64,000 nt of DNA from assembly GCA_003001795.1 (NCBI GenBank), contig PVNI01000004.1, forward strand, positions 186,001 to 250,000, given 5' to 3'. Positions 18,803-27,685 of the stretch are shown in pieces. The notes below the pieces were generated by a model. It saw only the letters and a program-made list of their open reading frames with translations, did not search any database and was not told the DNA's origin. The first letter of the stretch is position 1, and each line of letters starts with the position of its first letter. The translations under genes and the position numbers were made by a program. Origin of the DNA: Actinomadura viridilutea (GTDB lineage Bacteria; Actinomycetota; Actinomycetes; Streptosporangiales; Streptosporangiaceae).

Positions 18803-19435
18803 ATGGCCACCTTCGCCACCGCAGAGGGCGTCCGCGAAGAGCACGTCGTCGTGGCTCGGCCCACCGGGTGCCGGACCGCCCGGTTGAGCTTCGACAACGG
18901 TCTGGAGCGGGCCTCGCTCCGTTCCGACGCCTCCGCCGCCGGACTGATGGACGCGCGGTTCGGCAGCCCGCTGCCGACCGTGTGGGCGGCCGACGCCAAT
19001 GTGCACGTGGTCTACCCGACCGGTGCGCGGCTGCTGCGCCGTCCCCGCCCGTCCGCCATCGTCCTCAGCCCGTCCGTGACGTGGGCGCTGGACTTCCACG
19101 GCGGCGTGTCCCACGTGGACGCCGACCTGCGCGGCCTCGACCTGCGCTCGGTCACGCTCCACTCCGGCGCCGCCCGCCTGCGCCTCGTCCTCGACGCTCC
19201 GGCCGAGACCCGCGTGATCCGCCTGGCCTCGGTCACGGACCTGCGGATCGAACGTCCCGCGCAGGTGCCCGTCCGCCTGGAGGCCGCCAAGGGCATCACC
19301 CGCGTCCGCCTCGACGACGAGTGGTACGGGGCGGTCGGCGGCGGGCTGACCCGGTCCACCCACGACTCCGACGCCCCCGGCTACCGGCTGATCATCGCGC
19401 GCGGGGCCGACAAGGTCACGGTGACGTCCTCGTGA
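18803..19435 (+). CDS. Uncharacterised beta-rich protein coupled to a multicopper oxidase
   Basis: The 210-residue protein is not recognised. It has no signal peptide or membrane helix and alternates short hydrophobic strands (SVTLHSGAARLRLVLDAP, TRVIRLASVTDLRIERP, GYRLIIARGADKVTV), suggesting a stacked beta fold as in the adhesin-like DUF4097 group. The ATG has AAGGA seven bases upstream. Its TGA overlaps the GTG of the oxidase gene, so the two are translationally coupled; it may assist or be assisted by that exported enzyme. Function unknown. Confidence 0.75.
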   Translation: MATFATAEGVREEHVVVARPTGCRTARLSFDNGLERASLRSDASAAGLMDARFGSPLPTVWAADANVHVVYPTGARLLRRPRPSAIVLSPSVTWALDFHGGVSHVDADLRGLDLRSVTLHSGAARLRLVLDAPAETRVIRLASVTDLRIERPAQVPVRLEAAKGITRVRLDDEWYGAVGGGLTRSTHDSDAPGYRLIIARGADKVTVTSS

Positions 19436-20934
19436 ACCGCCGCGCCTTCCTGAAAGCCGGGCTCGTCGCCGCGCCCACCGCCGCGGCCGCCGGCGCCGGC
19501 GGCGTCGGCCGGTGGTGGGCCGGCGCCGACCTGAACACCGCCGGCAGGATCCGCTTCGTGAACCGGCTGGCCGTCCCGCCGCTGGCACGTTCCCGCCGCG
19601 ACGCCGCGGGCCGCCGCGTGTTCGACCTGCGCGCGGCGGCCGGGCGGCACCGCTTCCGCCCCGGCCGCCCGACGCCCACATGGGGGATCAACGGCCCGCA
19701 CCTGGCGCCGACGCTGCGGGCCGTCCGCGGTGAGACCGTGCTGATCCGGTTCCGCAACGACCTGCCGGAGACCACCACCCTCCACTGGCACGGCATGCAC
19801 CTGCCCGCCGCCATGGACGGCGGCCCGCACCAGCCGGTCGAACCGGGCGCCACCTGGTCGCCCACTTGGACGATCGACCAGCCCGCCGCCACCCTCTGGT
19901 ACCACCCGCACCCCCACGGCCGCACCGCCGCGCACGTCTACCGCGGCCTGACGGGCGTGTTCATCCTGGACGAGCCGGAACCGCCGCAGCTGCCGCACCG
20001 GTACGGCATCGACGACATCCCCGTCATCGTCCGCGACATCAACCTCACCGGCGGAAACCGGTTGGACGAAGGGGAACGGTTCCAGGCCGGCGTCGGCATC
20101 GTCGGCGAGCTCGTCACCGTGAACGGCACGCTCGCGCCGTACCTGCCGGTGACCGCCCAGCGGATCCGGCTGCGCCTGCTCAACGCCTCCGCCTCGCGGA
20201 TCTACCGGTTCGGCTTCGCCTCCGGGAGGCCCTTCACCCTGGTCGGGACGGACGGCGGCCTGCTGCCGGCACCGCACGGGACCACCCGAGTGCAGCTCAG
20301 CCCGGGCGAACGCGCCGAGATCGTCGTGGACATGCGGCCGGACGAACGGGACGTGCTGCGCAGCTTCCCGCCGCGCACCGGCCTCAACTTCTGGGACCGG
20401 CGCCTGACCGGCGGCGACGACACCCTCGACGTCCTCCAGCTGCGCGCCGCGCCGCGGCTCGACCCGTCACCGCCGATCCCGGCCCGCCTCGCCGAGGCGC
20501 CTCGGCCGGCCGCCCCGGACACGCCGCCGGACCGCACCTTCGAACTCGCCAAGTACACGATCAACGGCAAGACGATGGACATGAACCGCATCGACTTCGC
20601 CGTCGCCCACGGCAGCACCGAGGTGTGGGAGGTCACCGCCATCGACGGCAGCCCCCACAACTTCCACGTCCACGACGTGCAGTTCCAGGTCCTGTCGGTC
20701 GGAAACGAGCCGCCGCCCCCGGACTTGCGCGGCTGGAAGGACACGATTCACACGCCGCCGAACGTCCCGATCCGGATCGCCATGCGCTTCCGCAGCCACC
20801 CCGACCCCGCGGCGCCCTACATGTTCCACTGCCACATCCTCAACCACGAAGACCGAGGACTCATGGGCCAGTTCGTCGTCACGCCCCAAGGACAACCCCC
20901 GCGCGCCGCAGTGCTCTCCTCCCACCAGCACTGA
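19432..20934 (+). CDS. Tat-exported multicopper oxidase (CueO/CotA/bilirubin-oxidase type)
   Basis: The 500-residue product starts with a twin-arginine signal (NRRAFLKAG followed by an Ala-rich stretch). All four copper motifs are present: LHWHGMHLP, WYHPHPHG, HNFHVHDVQF and the type-1/type-3 motif HCHILNHEDRGLM with an axial Met. It should oxidise metal ions or phenolics outside the membrane with reduction of O2 to water. GTG 19432 overlaps the TGA of the upstream gene by GTGA. The adjacent exporter suggests export and oxidation of a common aromatic or metal substrate, which is inference. Confidence 0.92.
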   Translation: MNRRAFLKAGLVAAPTAAAAGAGGVGRWWAGADLNTAGRIRFVNRLAVPPLARSRRDAAGRRVFDLRAAAGRHRFRPGRPTPTWGINGPHLAPTLRAVRGETVLIRFRNDLPETTTLHWHGMHLPAAMDGGPHQPVEPGATWSPTWTIDQPAATLWYHPHPHGRTAAHVYRGLTGVFILDEPEPPQLPHRYGIDDIPVIVRDINLTGGNRLDEGERFQAGVGIVGELVTVNGTLAPYLPVTAQRIRLRLLNASASRIYRFGFASGRPFTLVGTDGGLLPAPHGTTRVQLSPGERAEIVVDMRPDERDVLRSFPPRTGLNFWDRRLTGGDDTLDVLQLRAAPRLDPSPPIPARLAEAPRPAAPDTPPDRTFELAKYTINGKTMDMNRIDFAVAHGSTEVWEVTAIDGSPHNFHVHDVQFQVLSVGNEPPPPDLRGWKDTIHTPPNVPIRIAMRFRSHPDPAAPYMFHCHILNHEDRGLMGQFVVTPQGQPPRAAVLSSHQH

Positions 20935-20936
20935 AG

Positions 20937-21130
20937 TTGTGGTAGTGCCGGACCGCGTCGGGAACCTCCGGACGCGGGGAGTCGTAGAGGCCGACCAGCG
21001 CGATGAGCTGGAGGCCGGCCTCGGCGTCCTCCCGGCGCCGCGGCGCGTCGGCGCCGGGAGGCAGGTCGCGGACGCCGACGGCCCAGCGGGCTCCACCGCT
21101 CGTCGGATCAGCGAGCGGCTCGCCACACAT
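20937..21130 (-). pseudogene. Relic of a cation-transporting P-type ATPase
   Basis: The minus strand reads RWAVGVRDLPPGADAPRRRED then AGLQLIALVGLYDSPRPEVPDAVRHYH, the conserved segment just before the hinge of Ca2+/Mg2+-type P-type ATPases (usually LVGLYDPPRPEVPDAV). About 65 codons remain open, with neither the DKTGT domain nor a membrane domain. It fills the space between the multicopper oxidase and the DUF523 gene. Confidence 0.55.
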
Positions 21131-21178
21131 TCCTGATGCGCTGCCGGCGGATAACCGGCTCGGTTTCCTCCTTCCCGG

Positions 21179-22174
21179 TCACAGGTGGTGGCGGAGGTGG
21201 AGGTCGTCCGGGAAGGGGGCGAGATAGGTCTGGTCGGCGAGGTAAGAGAAATGTTCACCTGCGGCGTGGTGGTGCAGAAGGGCGATCGGGACGCTCAGCG
21301 GCGCCGTCCCGTTCCGATAGGCCTCGATCGCGTTGAGGATGTCGTGACGCCGCACCGCGTCGAGGCGACCGCCGACAAAGCCCAGCGCATGCTGAAGGGC
21401 ATTCACATGACGGCCCCGCCCCGCCCGAATGGCGAGCGTTGCAACGAACACACGGCGATAGTCGGCCTCCACTTCCGTGGGGTCGCGTTCTCCCGCGCGG
21501 GCGACGATGCGGCCGATCCGGCGGTAGCCGTCCGGGTGATGCGCAAGAAGCTGCAGTTTGTGGCGGCTGTGGAAGGCGACCAGATCGCGGGCGCACCAGT
21601 CCTCAGCGAAGAACGCGCGCAGCCGGGCGTGGGCGAACACGCGCTCGATGAAGTGCTCGCACAGGACCGGGTCGTGAAGCCGTCCGTCCTCCTCCACGGG
21701 CAGATCGGGCAAGGCCTCCCGGATCCGGGCGGCGAACACGCCACTGCCGTCGCGGTCGACCGGCTGCCCGTCGGTGCGCTCCCCCGGCCCTCCGGACGCG
21801 AAGCGGGGCAGCTTCAGCAGCCCGCAGCTGGGCGACCTGCCCTTGAACACGTAGCCGTCGACGTTCTCCAGGTCGAGGACACGCTGGTCGGCGAGAGCGT
21901 GCATGGCCGCCGTGTGATCGGCGGTGCCGTCCCTGGTACGGATGTGCCCGTCGGTGTGCAGGCGCATGGCGGGACGGGGCGCGCCGAGCCCGATCTCCAT
22001 CTCGGGGCAGACGGGCACCCAATCGACGTGCCGGAAGAGCAGCCCGGTGAGGAAGCGGTCGCGGCTGTGCGCGCCGTTGTAGCGGACGGGGGCTCCGAGC
22101 AGGCAGCTGGAGACGGCGAGCCGCGGGCGCGGATGCTCCGCGGCGACACTCCCCGCCGCAACAGGCGCGTTCAT
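21179..22174 (-). CDS. DUF523 plus DUF1722 protein
   Basis: The 331-residue protein joins an N-terminal DUF523 (RLAVSSCLLGAPVRYNGAHSRD, WVPVCPEMEIGLGAPRPAMRL, GYVFKGRSPSCGL) to a C-terminal DUF1722 (FFAEDWCARDLVAFHSRHKLQLLAHHPDGYRRIGRIVA). The conserved cysteines in SSCLLG, VCPE and PSCGL suggest metal or Fe-S binding. This fusion is widespread (YbgA-like) and is often near photolyase or stress genes; its reaction is not established. ATG 22174 is chosen because homologues begin about 15 residues before RLAVSSCLLG. Confidence 0.85.
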   Translation of the reverse strand: MNAPVAAGSVAAEHPRPRLAVSSCLLGAPVRYNGAHSRDRFLTGLLFRHVDWVPVCPEMEIGLGAPRPAMRLHTDGHIRTRDGTADHTAAMHALADQRVLDLENVDGYVFKGRSPSCGLLKLPRFASGGPGERTDGQPVDRDGSGVFAARIREALPDLPVEEDGRLHDPVLCEHFIERVFAHARLRAFFAEDWCARDLVAFHSRHKLQLLAHHPDGYRRIGRIVARAGERDPTEVEADYRRVFVATLAIRAGRGRHVNALQHALGFVGGRLDAVRRHDILNAIEAYRNGTAPLSVPIALLHHHAAGEHFSYLADQTYLAPFPDDLHLRHHL

Positions 22175-22369
22175 GGCACTTCTCGCAGCCTCCGCATGGC
22201 GGCACACGACTGAGGTGTCTCCATGCGGGTGGCAAGTCCCCCCTTTCTCTCACGCTATGCCTGTCGTCCCGAGGGCGGACGCTGCGGGTCGTATCCGGGC
22301 GGCGGGCCGCCGACCGCTGCCGGCTTGCAGGCGCTTTCGCCGGGTATGGGGCGCCTCGGGGGACTGTGT

Positions 22370-23905
22370 ATGGCTGAGACTGCTGGTCGTCTGTGCCTGG
22401 TGACGGGGGCAACCGGCTACATCGGTGGTCGACTGGTGCCCCGCTTGCTGGACGCCGGGTTCCGGGTGCGGTGCATGGCGCGATCAGCCAGGCGGTTGCG
22501 CGACTATCCGTGGGCCGCCGCGGTGGAGATCGCCGAAGCCGACGCCACGGACCCGGACTCCACCCGCCGGGCCCTGGACGGGGTGGACGTCGCGTACTAC
22601 CTGATCCACGCGATCGGCGGCCGGGGCGGGTTCGCCGAGACCGACCGCCGCGCGGCCCGCACCTTCGCCGCGGCCGCCCGCGACGCCGGGGTGAAGCGGC
22701 TGATCTACCTGGGCGGCATGGAGCCGGAGGAGGGCGCGTCACCGCATCTGCGGTCACGCGCGGAGGTCGGCCGGATCCTGCTGGACTCGGGCGTGCCGAC
22801 GGTGTGGCTGCGCGCCGCGGTGATCATCGGCTCGGGGTCGGCGTCGTTCGAGATGCTGCGCTACCTGACCGAACGGCTGCCGGTGATGGTCACCCCCCGC
22901 TGGGTGCACTCGCGGGTCCAGCCGATCGCCGTCCGCGACGTGCTGCACTACCTGATCGGGGTCGCCGACCTGCCCGCAGATGTCAACCGCGGCTTCGACA
23001 TCGGCGGCCCGGACGTGCTGTCCTACGCCGACATGATGCGCCGCTACGCCGCCGTCGCCGGTCTCCGGCGGCGGATCATCATCCCGGTCCCGGTGCTCAG
23101 CCCGTGGCTGTCGAGCCTGTGGGTCGGCGGCATCACCCCGGTGCCGGGCCGCCTGGCGCGCCCGCTGGTGGAGTCGCTCCGCAACGAGGTGATCTGCCGC
23201 GAGCACGACATCGCCCGGTACGTCGCTCCGCCCCCGGAGGGCCTGACCGGTCTCGACCTGGCGGTGTCGCTGGCGCTGCGCCGCGTGCGGGAGGCCGACG
23301 TCGTCACGCGCTGGTCGTCGGCGAGCGTGCCCGGCGCCCCCAGCGACCCGCTGCCCACCGACCCGGACTGGGCCGGAGGCAGCCTCTACACCGACGAACG
23401 GTCCCGGGACGTGGCCGCCCCGCCCCGCTCGCTGTGGGAGATCATCGAGGGCGTCGGCGGCGAACGCGGCTGGTACTCCTTCCCGCTCGCCTGGCGTGTC
23501 CGCGGCTTCCTCGACCGGCTCGTGGGAGGCGTGGGCCTGCGCCGGGGCCGCCGCGATCCGCGCCGTCTGAGGGTCGGGGAGACGGTCGATTTCTGGCGGG
23601 TGGAGGAGATCGAGCCCGGACGGCTGCTCCGGCTGCGCGCCGAGATGCGGCTGCCCGGCCTGGCGTGGCTGGAGCTGGGCGTGTCCCAGCACGACGGCCG
23701 CACCCGCTACACCCAGCGGGCGCTGTTCCACCCGCGCGGCCTGCCCGGTCACCTGTACTGGTGGGCGTCCAAACCGTTCCACAACCTCGTCTTCGGCGGC
23801 ATGCGCGACGGCATCGCCCAAGCAGCTGAGCAGGCCGCCGCGGCGTCCTTCGCCCGCTCGGAAAGGCGGAAGCCCGCCTCCCGCAGAGCGAGCCGCTCCG
23901 GATAG
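22370..23905 (+). CDS. SDR-family NAD(P)-binding protein with C-terminal DUF2867
   Basis: The 511-residue protein has an extended/atypical SDR domain (LVTGATGYIGGRLVPRLLDAG; DGVDVAYYLIHAIG; KRLIYLGGME) in the first 270 residues and a DUF2867 domain in the rest (SLWEIIEGVGGERGWYSF, RLLRLRAEMRLPGLAWLE, FHPRGLPGHLYWW). This architecture is common in actinobacteria and annotated as an NAD(P)H-binding oxidoreductase; the substrate is unknown. ATG 22370 gives an N-terminus five residues before the nucleotide-binding strand. Confidence 0.88.
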   Translation: MAETAGRLCLVTGATGYIGGRLVPRLLDAGFRVRCMARSARRLRDYPWAAAVEIAEADATDPDSTRRALDGVDVAYYLIHAIGGRGGFAETDRRAARTFAAAARDAGVKRLIYLGGMEPEEGASPHLRSRAEVGRILLDSGVPTVWLRAAVIIGSGSASFEMLRYLTERLPVMVTPRWVHSRVQPIAVRDVLHYLIGVADLPADVNRGFDIGGPDVLSYADMMRRYAAVAGLRRRIIIPVPVLSPWLSSLWVGGITPVPGRLARPLVESLRNEVICREHDIARYVAPPPEGLTGLDLAVSLALRRVREADVVTRWSSASVPGAPSDPLPTDPDWAGGSLYTDERSRDVAAPPRSLWEIIEGVGGERGWYSFPLAWRVRGFLDRLVGGVGLRRGRRDPRRLRVGETVDFWRVEEIEPGRLLRLRAEMRLPGLAWLELGVSQHDGRTRYTQRALFHPRGLPGHLYWWASKPFHNLVFGGMRDGIAQAAEQAAAASFARSERRKPASRRASRSG

Positions 23906-23987
23906 CGTCCTCGGTCGGGACGGATCGTCAGGGCTGGAGCCAGGGCGTTCAGTCCGGGCGCCCTTCGGTCAAGGAACCGAATGAGAA

Positions 23988-24215
23988 TGCGCGGCGCGTT
24001 CCTCGGCTTCACCGGCCTGTGGAGGCCCGACTTCCACGCCCCACTTCACGCCCGCCGTCGAGATCGGCTGGCGGCTGGCCCGCCACGCCTGGGGCCGCGG
24101 CTACGCCACCGGGCCCCACAGTGCCCTCGCCCACGGCTTCACCGTCGCCGGTCTGAGCGAGATCGTGTCGTTCACCGCCGTCCCCAACCAGCGCTCCCAA
24201 GCTGACCAGGTCGAT
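23988..24215 (+). pseudogene. Frameshifted relic of a RimJ/RimL-type GNAT acetyltransferase
   Basis: One frame reads RGAFLGFTGLWRPDFHA; after a single-base frame change near 24037-24042 the next frame reads HFTPAVEIGWRLARHAWGRGYA, GPHSALAHGFTVAGLSEIVSFTAVPNQRSQ. Together these match the acetyl-CoA-binding core of RimJ/RimL acetyltransferases. The N-terminal third and the C-terminus are missing. The following bases up to 24520 contain no recognisable gene. Confidence 0.55.
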
Positions 24216-24520
24216 CAGGTCCCCTTTCGGGACGGCGCGCACGGGCGCCGAGGTCACGCAGGTGATGCCCCTCGCCCGGCGTGCGGTGCCAGCCGCACCG
24301 GCCGCGACCCTGGCGGTGGTCCGCGGGCTGTCCCGCACGGTTTCATGCGCGCATTCTTAGCCGTGAGGTTCTGGATCGCCCTGGTGATACGGCGTCTGGC
24401 GTAGCCAGGCGCGGATGCGACCGGTGGAGTGGCACTGATCCCGCTAGGAGGGCATTGGGGCGGGTGTCCGTTGGGAGGTGATCGCGGGCGTCCGCTGGTC
24501 ACACCTGGTGTGCGACGGCG

Positions 24521-24595
24521 TTGTCCCCCGTGCGAGCTACCGGCGAATGTCCACTGTGCGGTGACGATCTGCGGGCGGTCGATTCCATAGCGTTC
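24521..24595 (+). promoter_or_regulatory. Promoter element A, near-identical to element B at 28567-28641
   Basis: These 75 bases align without gaps to the reverse complement of 28567-28641, with about 63 identities counted by eye. Each copy has two boxes 26 bases apart, GTCCCCCGTGCGAG and GTCCACTGTGCGGT, then TGACGA, an 18-base spacer, and CATAGC, resembling -35 and -10 hexamers. It lies 82 bases before the lipoprotein hydrolase gene. The other copy drives the protease-kinase-regulator operon. Confidence 0.75.
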
Positions 24596-24677
24596 AGTCA
24601 TCGCCGCGGCGCTTCGGGCGCATCCCCTCTCGCACCGCCGCGTGAATCAAGGGTCGGATTGTTCGTCGGAGGACATG

Positions 24678-25577
24678 ATGCTGGGCAAGTTCAAGGCGTC
24701 CGCTGTGGCCGCGCTGTGCGTCACCGTGGTCGGTGCGGGACTCACCGGCTGCAGTGACGAGTCGCTGGAGAACTGGGACCCGCTCGCCTCCGAATCGCGG
24801 AAGGCCGAGGTCGACCGGTTCACCGGCACCAAGAAGATCGACGTCGGCGGGAAGTCGGTGAACGTCTCCTGCGCGGGCGGGTATGCGGACGGCACGCCGG
24901 TCGTCGTCCTGCTGCCCGGAGCGGGCGACGGCCTGGACAAGATGGCGCCCCTGCAGAAGACCTTGAGCGAGAAGCACCGGGTCTGCTCCTACGACCGGCT
25001 CGGCGCCGGCGCGAGCGACCAGCCGGACGGCCCGCAGGACTTCGCCGCCGTCGGCAAGACGCTGACCGGCGTGCTCGACCGGGTCGCCGGTGACGGTCCG
25101 GTCGTCCTGGTCGGTCACTCGCTCGGCGGGCTGATCGCCGCCAGGTACGCCCCCGACCACCAGGACAGGGTCAAGGGACTGGTCCTGTTGGACGCCACCC
25201 CTCCCACGATGGGCGGCGACATCAAGAAGGCGATCCCCGAGTCCGCCACGGGTCCCGCGGCCCAGCTGCGGGCGCAGAACCTCGCGATGGTCCAGGGGAA
25301 CAACCCGGAGAAGCTCGTCATCGCCGACGGGGAGGTCCGTTCCGCCGGCGGCATCCCGGTGGAGGTGGTCAAGCATGGGAAGCCGTACCTCGCGGCCGTC
25401 CCTCAGTACGGGCAGCGCCTGGAGCACGCCTGGTCCGAAGGCCAGCGCAAGTGGCTCGCGCTGTCCAGCCGCAGCAAGCTGACCACGGCGGCCAAGAGCG
25501 AGCACTACATCTACGTCGACCAGCCCGATGTCGCCGTCCAGGCCGTCGAGCGCGTCGCCGCGCAGGCCGCCAAGTGA
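24678..25577 (+). CDS. Alpha/beta-hydrolase lipoprotein
   Basis: The 299-residue product has a lipoprotein signal ending LTGC (lipid-modified Cys25), so it is anchored outside the membrane. The hydrolase core shows the oxyanion strand VVVLLPGAGDG, nucleophile elbow GHSLGG (Ser148), an acid after the strand VLLDATPP, and a late HYIYVDQPD with the catalytic His. Substrate unknown; an ester or lipid is plausible. The second of two tandem ATGs (24678) fits the GGAGG site. It is preceded by promoter element A and followed by a strong terminator, so it is monocistronic, facing the two-component operon. Confidence 0.9.
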   Translation: MLGKFKASAVAALCVTVVGAGLTGCSDESLENWDPLASESRKAEVDRFTGTKKIDVGGKSVNVSCAGGYADGTPVVVLLPGAGDGLDKMAPLQKTLSEKHRVCSYDRLGAGASDQPDGPQDFAAVGKTLTGVLDRVAGDGPVVLVGHSLGGLIAARYAPDHQDRVKGLVLLDATPPTMGGDIKKAIPESATGPAAQLRAQNLAMVQGNNPEKLVIADGEVRSAGGIPVEVVKHGKPYLAAVPQYGQRLEHAWSEGQRKWLALSSRSKLTTAAKSEHYIYVDQPDVAVQAVERVAAQAAK

Positions 25578-25597
25578 CTGATCGGCGTAGCCGGGCT

Positions 25598-25647
25598 GAG
25601 ACGCGGCCCCCCCGGATCACGTGCGTGGCAGCGGGGGGCCGCGTCTC
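25598..25647 (+). terminator. Strong terminator after the hydrolase gene
   Basis: GAGACGCGGCCCCCC and GGGGGGCCGCGTCTC form a perfect 15-bp stem 20 bases after the stop. The symmetry would also serve the converging regulator transcript. The following 25648-25874 holds no convincing gene. Confidence 0.88.
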
Positions 25648-25874
25648 GCCATACACCGCGGCACAGAAAATCGCCCTGCACCTCTCGTGGACCTCGGGCG
25701 GCGGCTCTCCTATCGGACGGCCTCGTCATCAGCGGCCGTGATGCGGCGCCATGCGACGGCCACGGTCAGCGTCCGTGGTGCTGAGCAGCGCTTCGGGACG
25801 TCGCGGTCCCCTTTCCTCGGTGTCGTCCTCCGTCACCGGTGGGCAGACGTCGGCTTTACGATCGGGCGGCGTCT

Positions 25875-26534
25875 TCAGGTCACCAGGCCCCTGCGGTAGG
25901 CGTAGACCACCGCCTGGACGCGGTCACGCAGGTCGAGCTTGGTGAGGATGCGCGACACGTACGTCTTGACGGTCTCCGGGCTGATCACCAACGTGGTGGC
26001 GATCTCGCTGTTAGACAGGCCGTCGGCGACGAGGCGCAGCACCTCCCGTTCGCGCGGTGTCAGCGGGATGTCGTCCGCGCTTCCCTCGGCGGGGCGGATC
26101 CGCTCCGCGTACCGGCCGATGAGCTGCCGCGTGACCTCGGGGGCCAGCAGCGCCGCGCCGGACGCGACGGTGCGGATGCCGTGCAGCAGCTGCGCCGGCG
26201 GGGCGTCCTTGAGCAGGAATCCGCTCGCCCCCGCGCGCAGCGCCCGGTACACGTACTCGTCCAGGTTGAACGTGGTCACCACGAGCACCTTGACGGGATG
26301 CTCGACGCCTGCCCCGGCCAACTGACGGGTGGCTTCGATGCCGTCGAGGACCGGCATCCGGACGTCCATCACCACGATGTCCGGGTTCAGCCGGCGGGCG
26401 AGGTCCACCGCCGTCTTCCCGTCCCCGCACTCGCCCACCACTTCGAGGTCGGGCTGCGCATCGATGATCGTGACGAATCCGGTGCGGACCAGCGCCTGGT
26501 CGTCGCAGACCAGGACCCGAACCGGTTCGCTCAC
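25875..26534 (-). CDS. NarL/DesR-family response regulator
   Basis: The 219-residue protein has a receiver domain (VRVLVCDDQALVRTGF; Asp57 in VMDVRMP; VTTFNLDEYVYRAL; FLLKDAPP) and a LuxR helix-turn-helix (LTPREREVLRLVADGLSNSEIATTLVISPETVKTYVSRILTKL). GTG 26534 overlaps the kinase stop (GTGA). It is the last gene of the CPBP protease-kinase-regulator operon. The repeated boxes in promoter elements A and B are its likely targets (inference). Confidence 0.93.
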   Translation of the reverse strand: MSEPVRVLVCDDQALVRTGFVTIIDAQPDLEVVGECGDGKTAVDLARRLNPDIVVMDVRMPVLDGIEATRQLAGAGVEHPVKVLVVTTFNLDEYVYRALRAGASGFLLKDAPPAQLLHGIRTVASGAALLAPEVTRQLIGRYAERIRPAEGSADDIPLTPREREVLRLVADGLSNSEIATTLVISPETVKTYVSRILTKLDLRDRVQAVVYAYRRGLVT

Positions 26535-27685
26535 GACCGGGCGCCCGTGGGGATGCGCGCCTTCACGACGAAGCCGCCGTCCTCCTGCGGGCCGGCGCTG
26601 AAGTCGCCGCCCAGGGCGGCGACCCGTTCGCGCAGCCCGGTGAGGCCCCGCCCGCTCCCGCCGGGCGACCCGGCCCGCGAGCCGGAACCGTCGGTGCTGA
26701 TCTCCACGCTGATCTCCCTCTCGCCATAGCGGACGCCGACCACCGTACGGCTTCCGCGGGCGTATTTGAGGGCGTTCGTCAAAGCCTCCTGGACGACCCG
26801 GTAGGCCACGAACTCGGCGCCGCCGTCCGACTCCGCGCGCCTGCCGACTTCGGTGAGCTCCACCGTCTGCCCGGCCCGGCGCGTCTGTTCCACGAGCTCG
26901 CGGATGTCGCCGACGGACGGCGTCGCGGCGTCGGTCTCGTGGTCCGGGTTGAGCAGGTCGAGCAGGTGCCGCAGGTCGGTGATGGCCCGCCGACCGGTGT
27001 CGCTGACGGCGTTCAGGGCCTCGTCCAAGCGGTCGGGCGCGGCGGTCAGGTACCGCGCCGCCTCGGCCTGCACGACCATCGCCGTCACGTGGTGGGTCAC
27101 GACGTCGTGGAGTTCGCGCGCGATGCGGGTGCGTTCGGCGACGCGGGTGGCCTCGGCGATGCGGCGGCGGCGTTCCGCCTCGGCGATCCGGGTGGAGCGC
27201 ACCCAGGCCCCGATCCCCCACGCGACGACCAGCCCCACGTAGAACGTTGCGAATCCTTCGATGCGCTCGGGCGCCCCGAGCCGGTGGAGCGTGACCGCCA
27301 GCGCCACGTACCCCGCGGACAGGACGATCACGGTGAGACGGCGGCGGCGCTCCAGGTGGGCGCCCGCGCTGATCAGCGCGAAGGTCAGCCCGGTGCCCGC
27401 GACCATGTGGTAGCTGCGGAGCTCGGCGATGACGAAGCCGAGCACGACCAGGGCGAGGGATGCGGCGGGCCAGCGGCGGCGCACGGCGAGCGGGAGGGCC
27501 AGCAGGGCCAGCGCCGCCATGGCCAGGGCGTCGAAGGGGCGGGGAGGCAGGTCGCCGACCTGCGTCTCCTGGCCGCGGAAGGCCGGCAGGAGCGACGCGA
27601 CCACCAGCAGCAGCGCGAGCGGGAGATCCCGGACCGTGACGTCGCACCGGCGCCACAGGTCCAGGACCCGCCGAAGATCGTTCAC
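26531..27685 (-). CDS. Sensor histidine kinase, HisKA_3 family
   Basis: The 384-residue kinase has about five or six membrane segments in residues 15-155 (LPLALLLVVASLLPAF, AMAALALLALPLAV, ASLALVVLGFVIAEL, GLTFALISAGAH, LTVIVLSAGYVALAV, GLVVAWGIGAWV), then RIARELHDVVTHHVTAMVVQAEAA with the phospho-His, and an ATPase domain (VVQEALTNALKYARGS, GRGLTGLRERV). A short extracytoplasmic portion suggests sensing within the membrane, as in DesK-type lipid sensors. GTG 27685 overlaps the protease stop (GTGA). Confidence 0.92.
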   Translation of the reverse strand: MNDLRRVLDLWRRCDVTVRDLPLALLLVVASLLPAFRGQETQVGDLPPRPFDALAMAALALLALPLAVRRRWPAASLALVVLGFVIAELRSYHMVAGTGLTFALISAGAHLERRRRLTVIVLSAGYVALAVTLHRLGAPERIEGFATFYVGLVVAWGIGAWVRSTRIAEAERRRRIAEATRVAERTRIARELHDVVTHHVTAMVVQAEAARYLTAAPDRLDEALNAVSDTGRRAITDLRHLLDLLNPDHETDAATPSVGDIRELVEQTRRAGQTVELTEVGRRAESDGGAEFVAYRVVQEALTNALKYARGSRTVVGVRYGEREISVEISTDGSGSRAGSPGGSGRGLTGLRERVAALGGDFSAGPQEDGGFVVKARIPTGARS

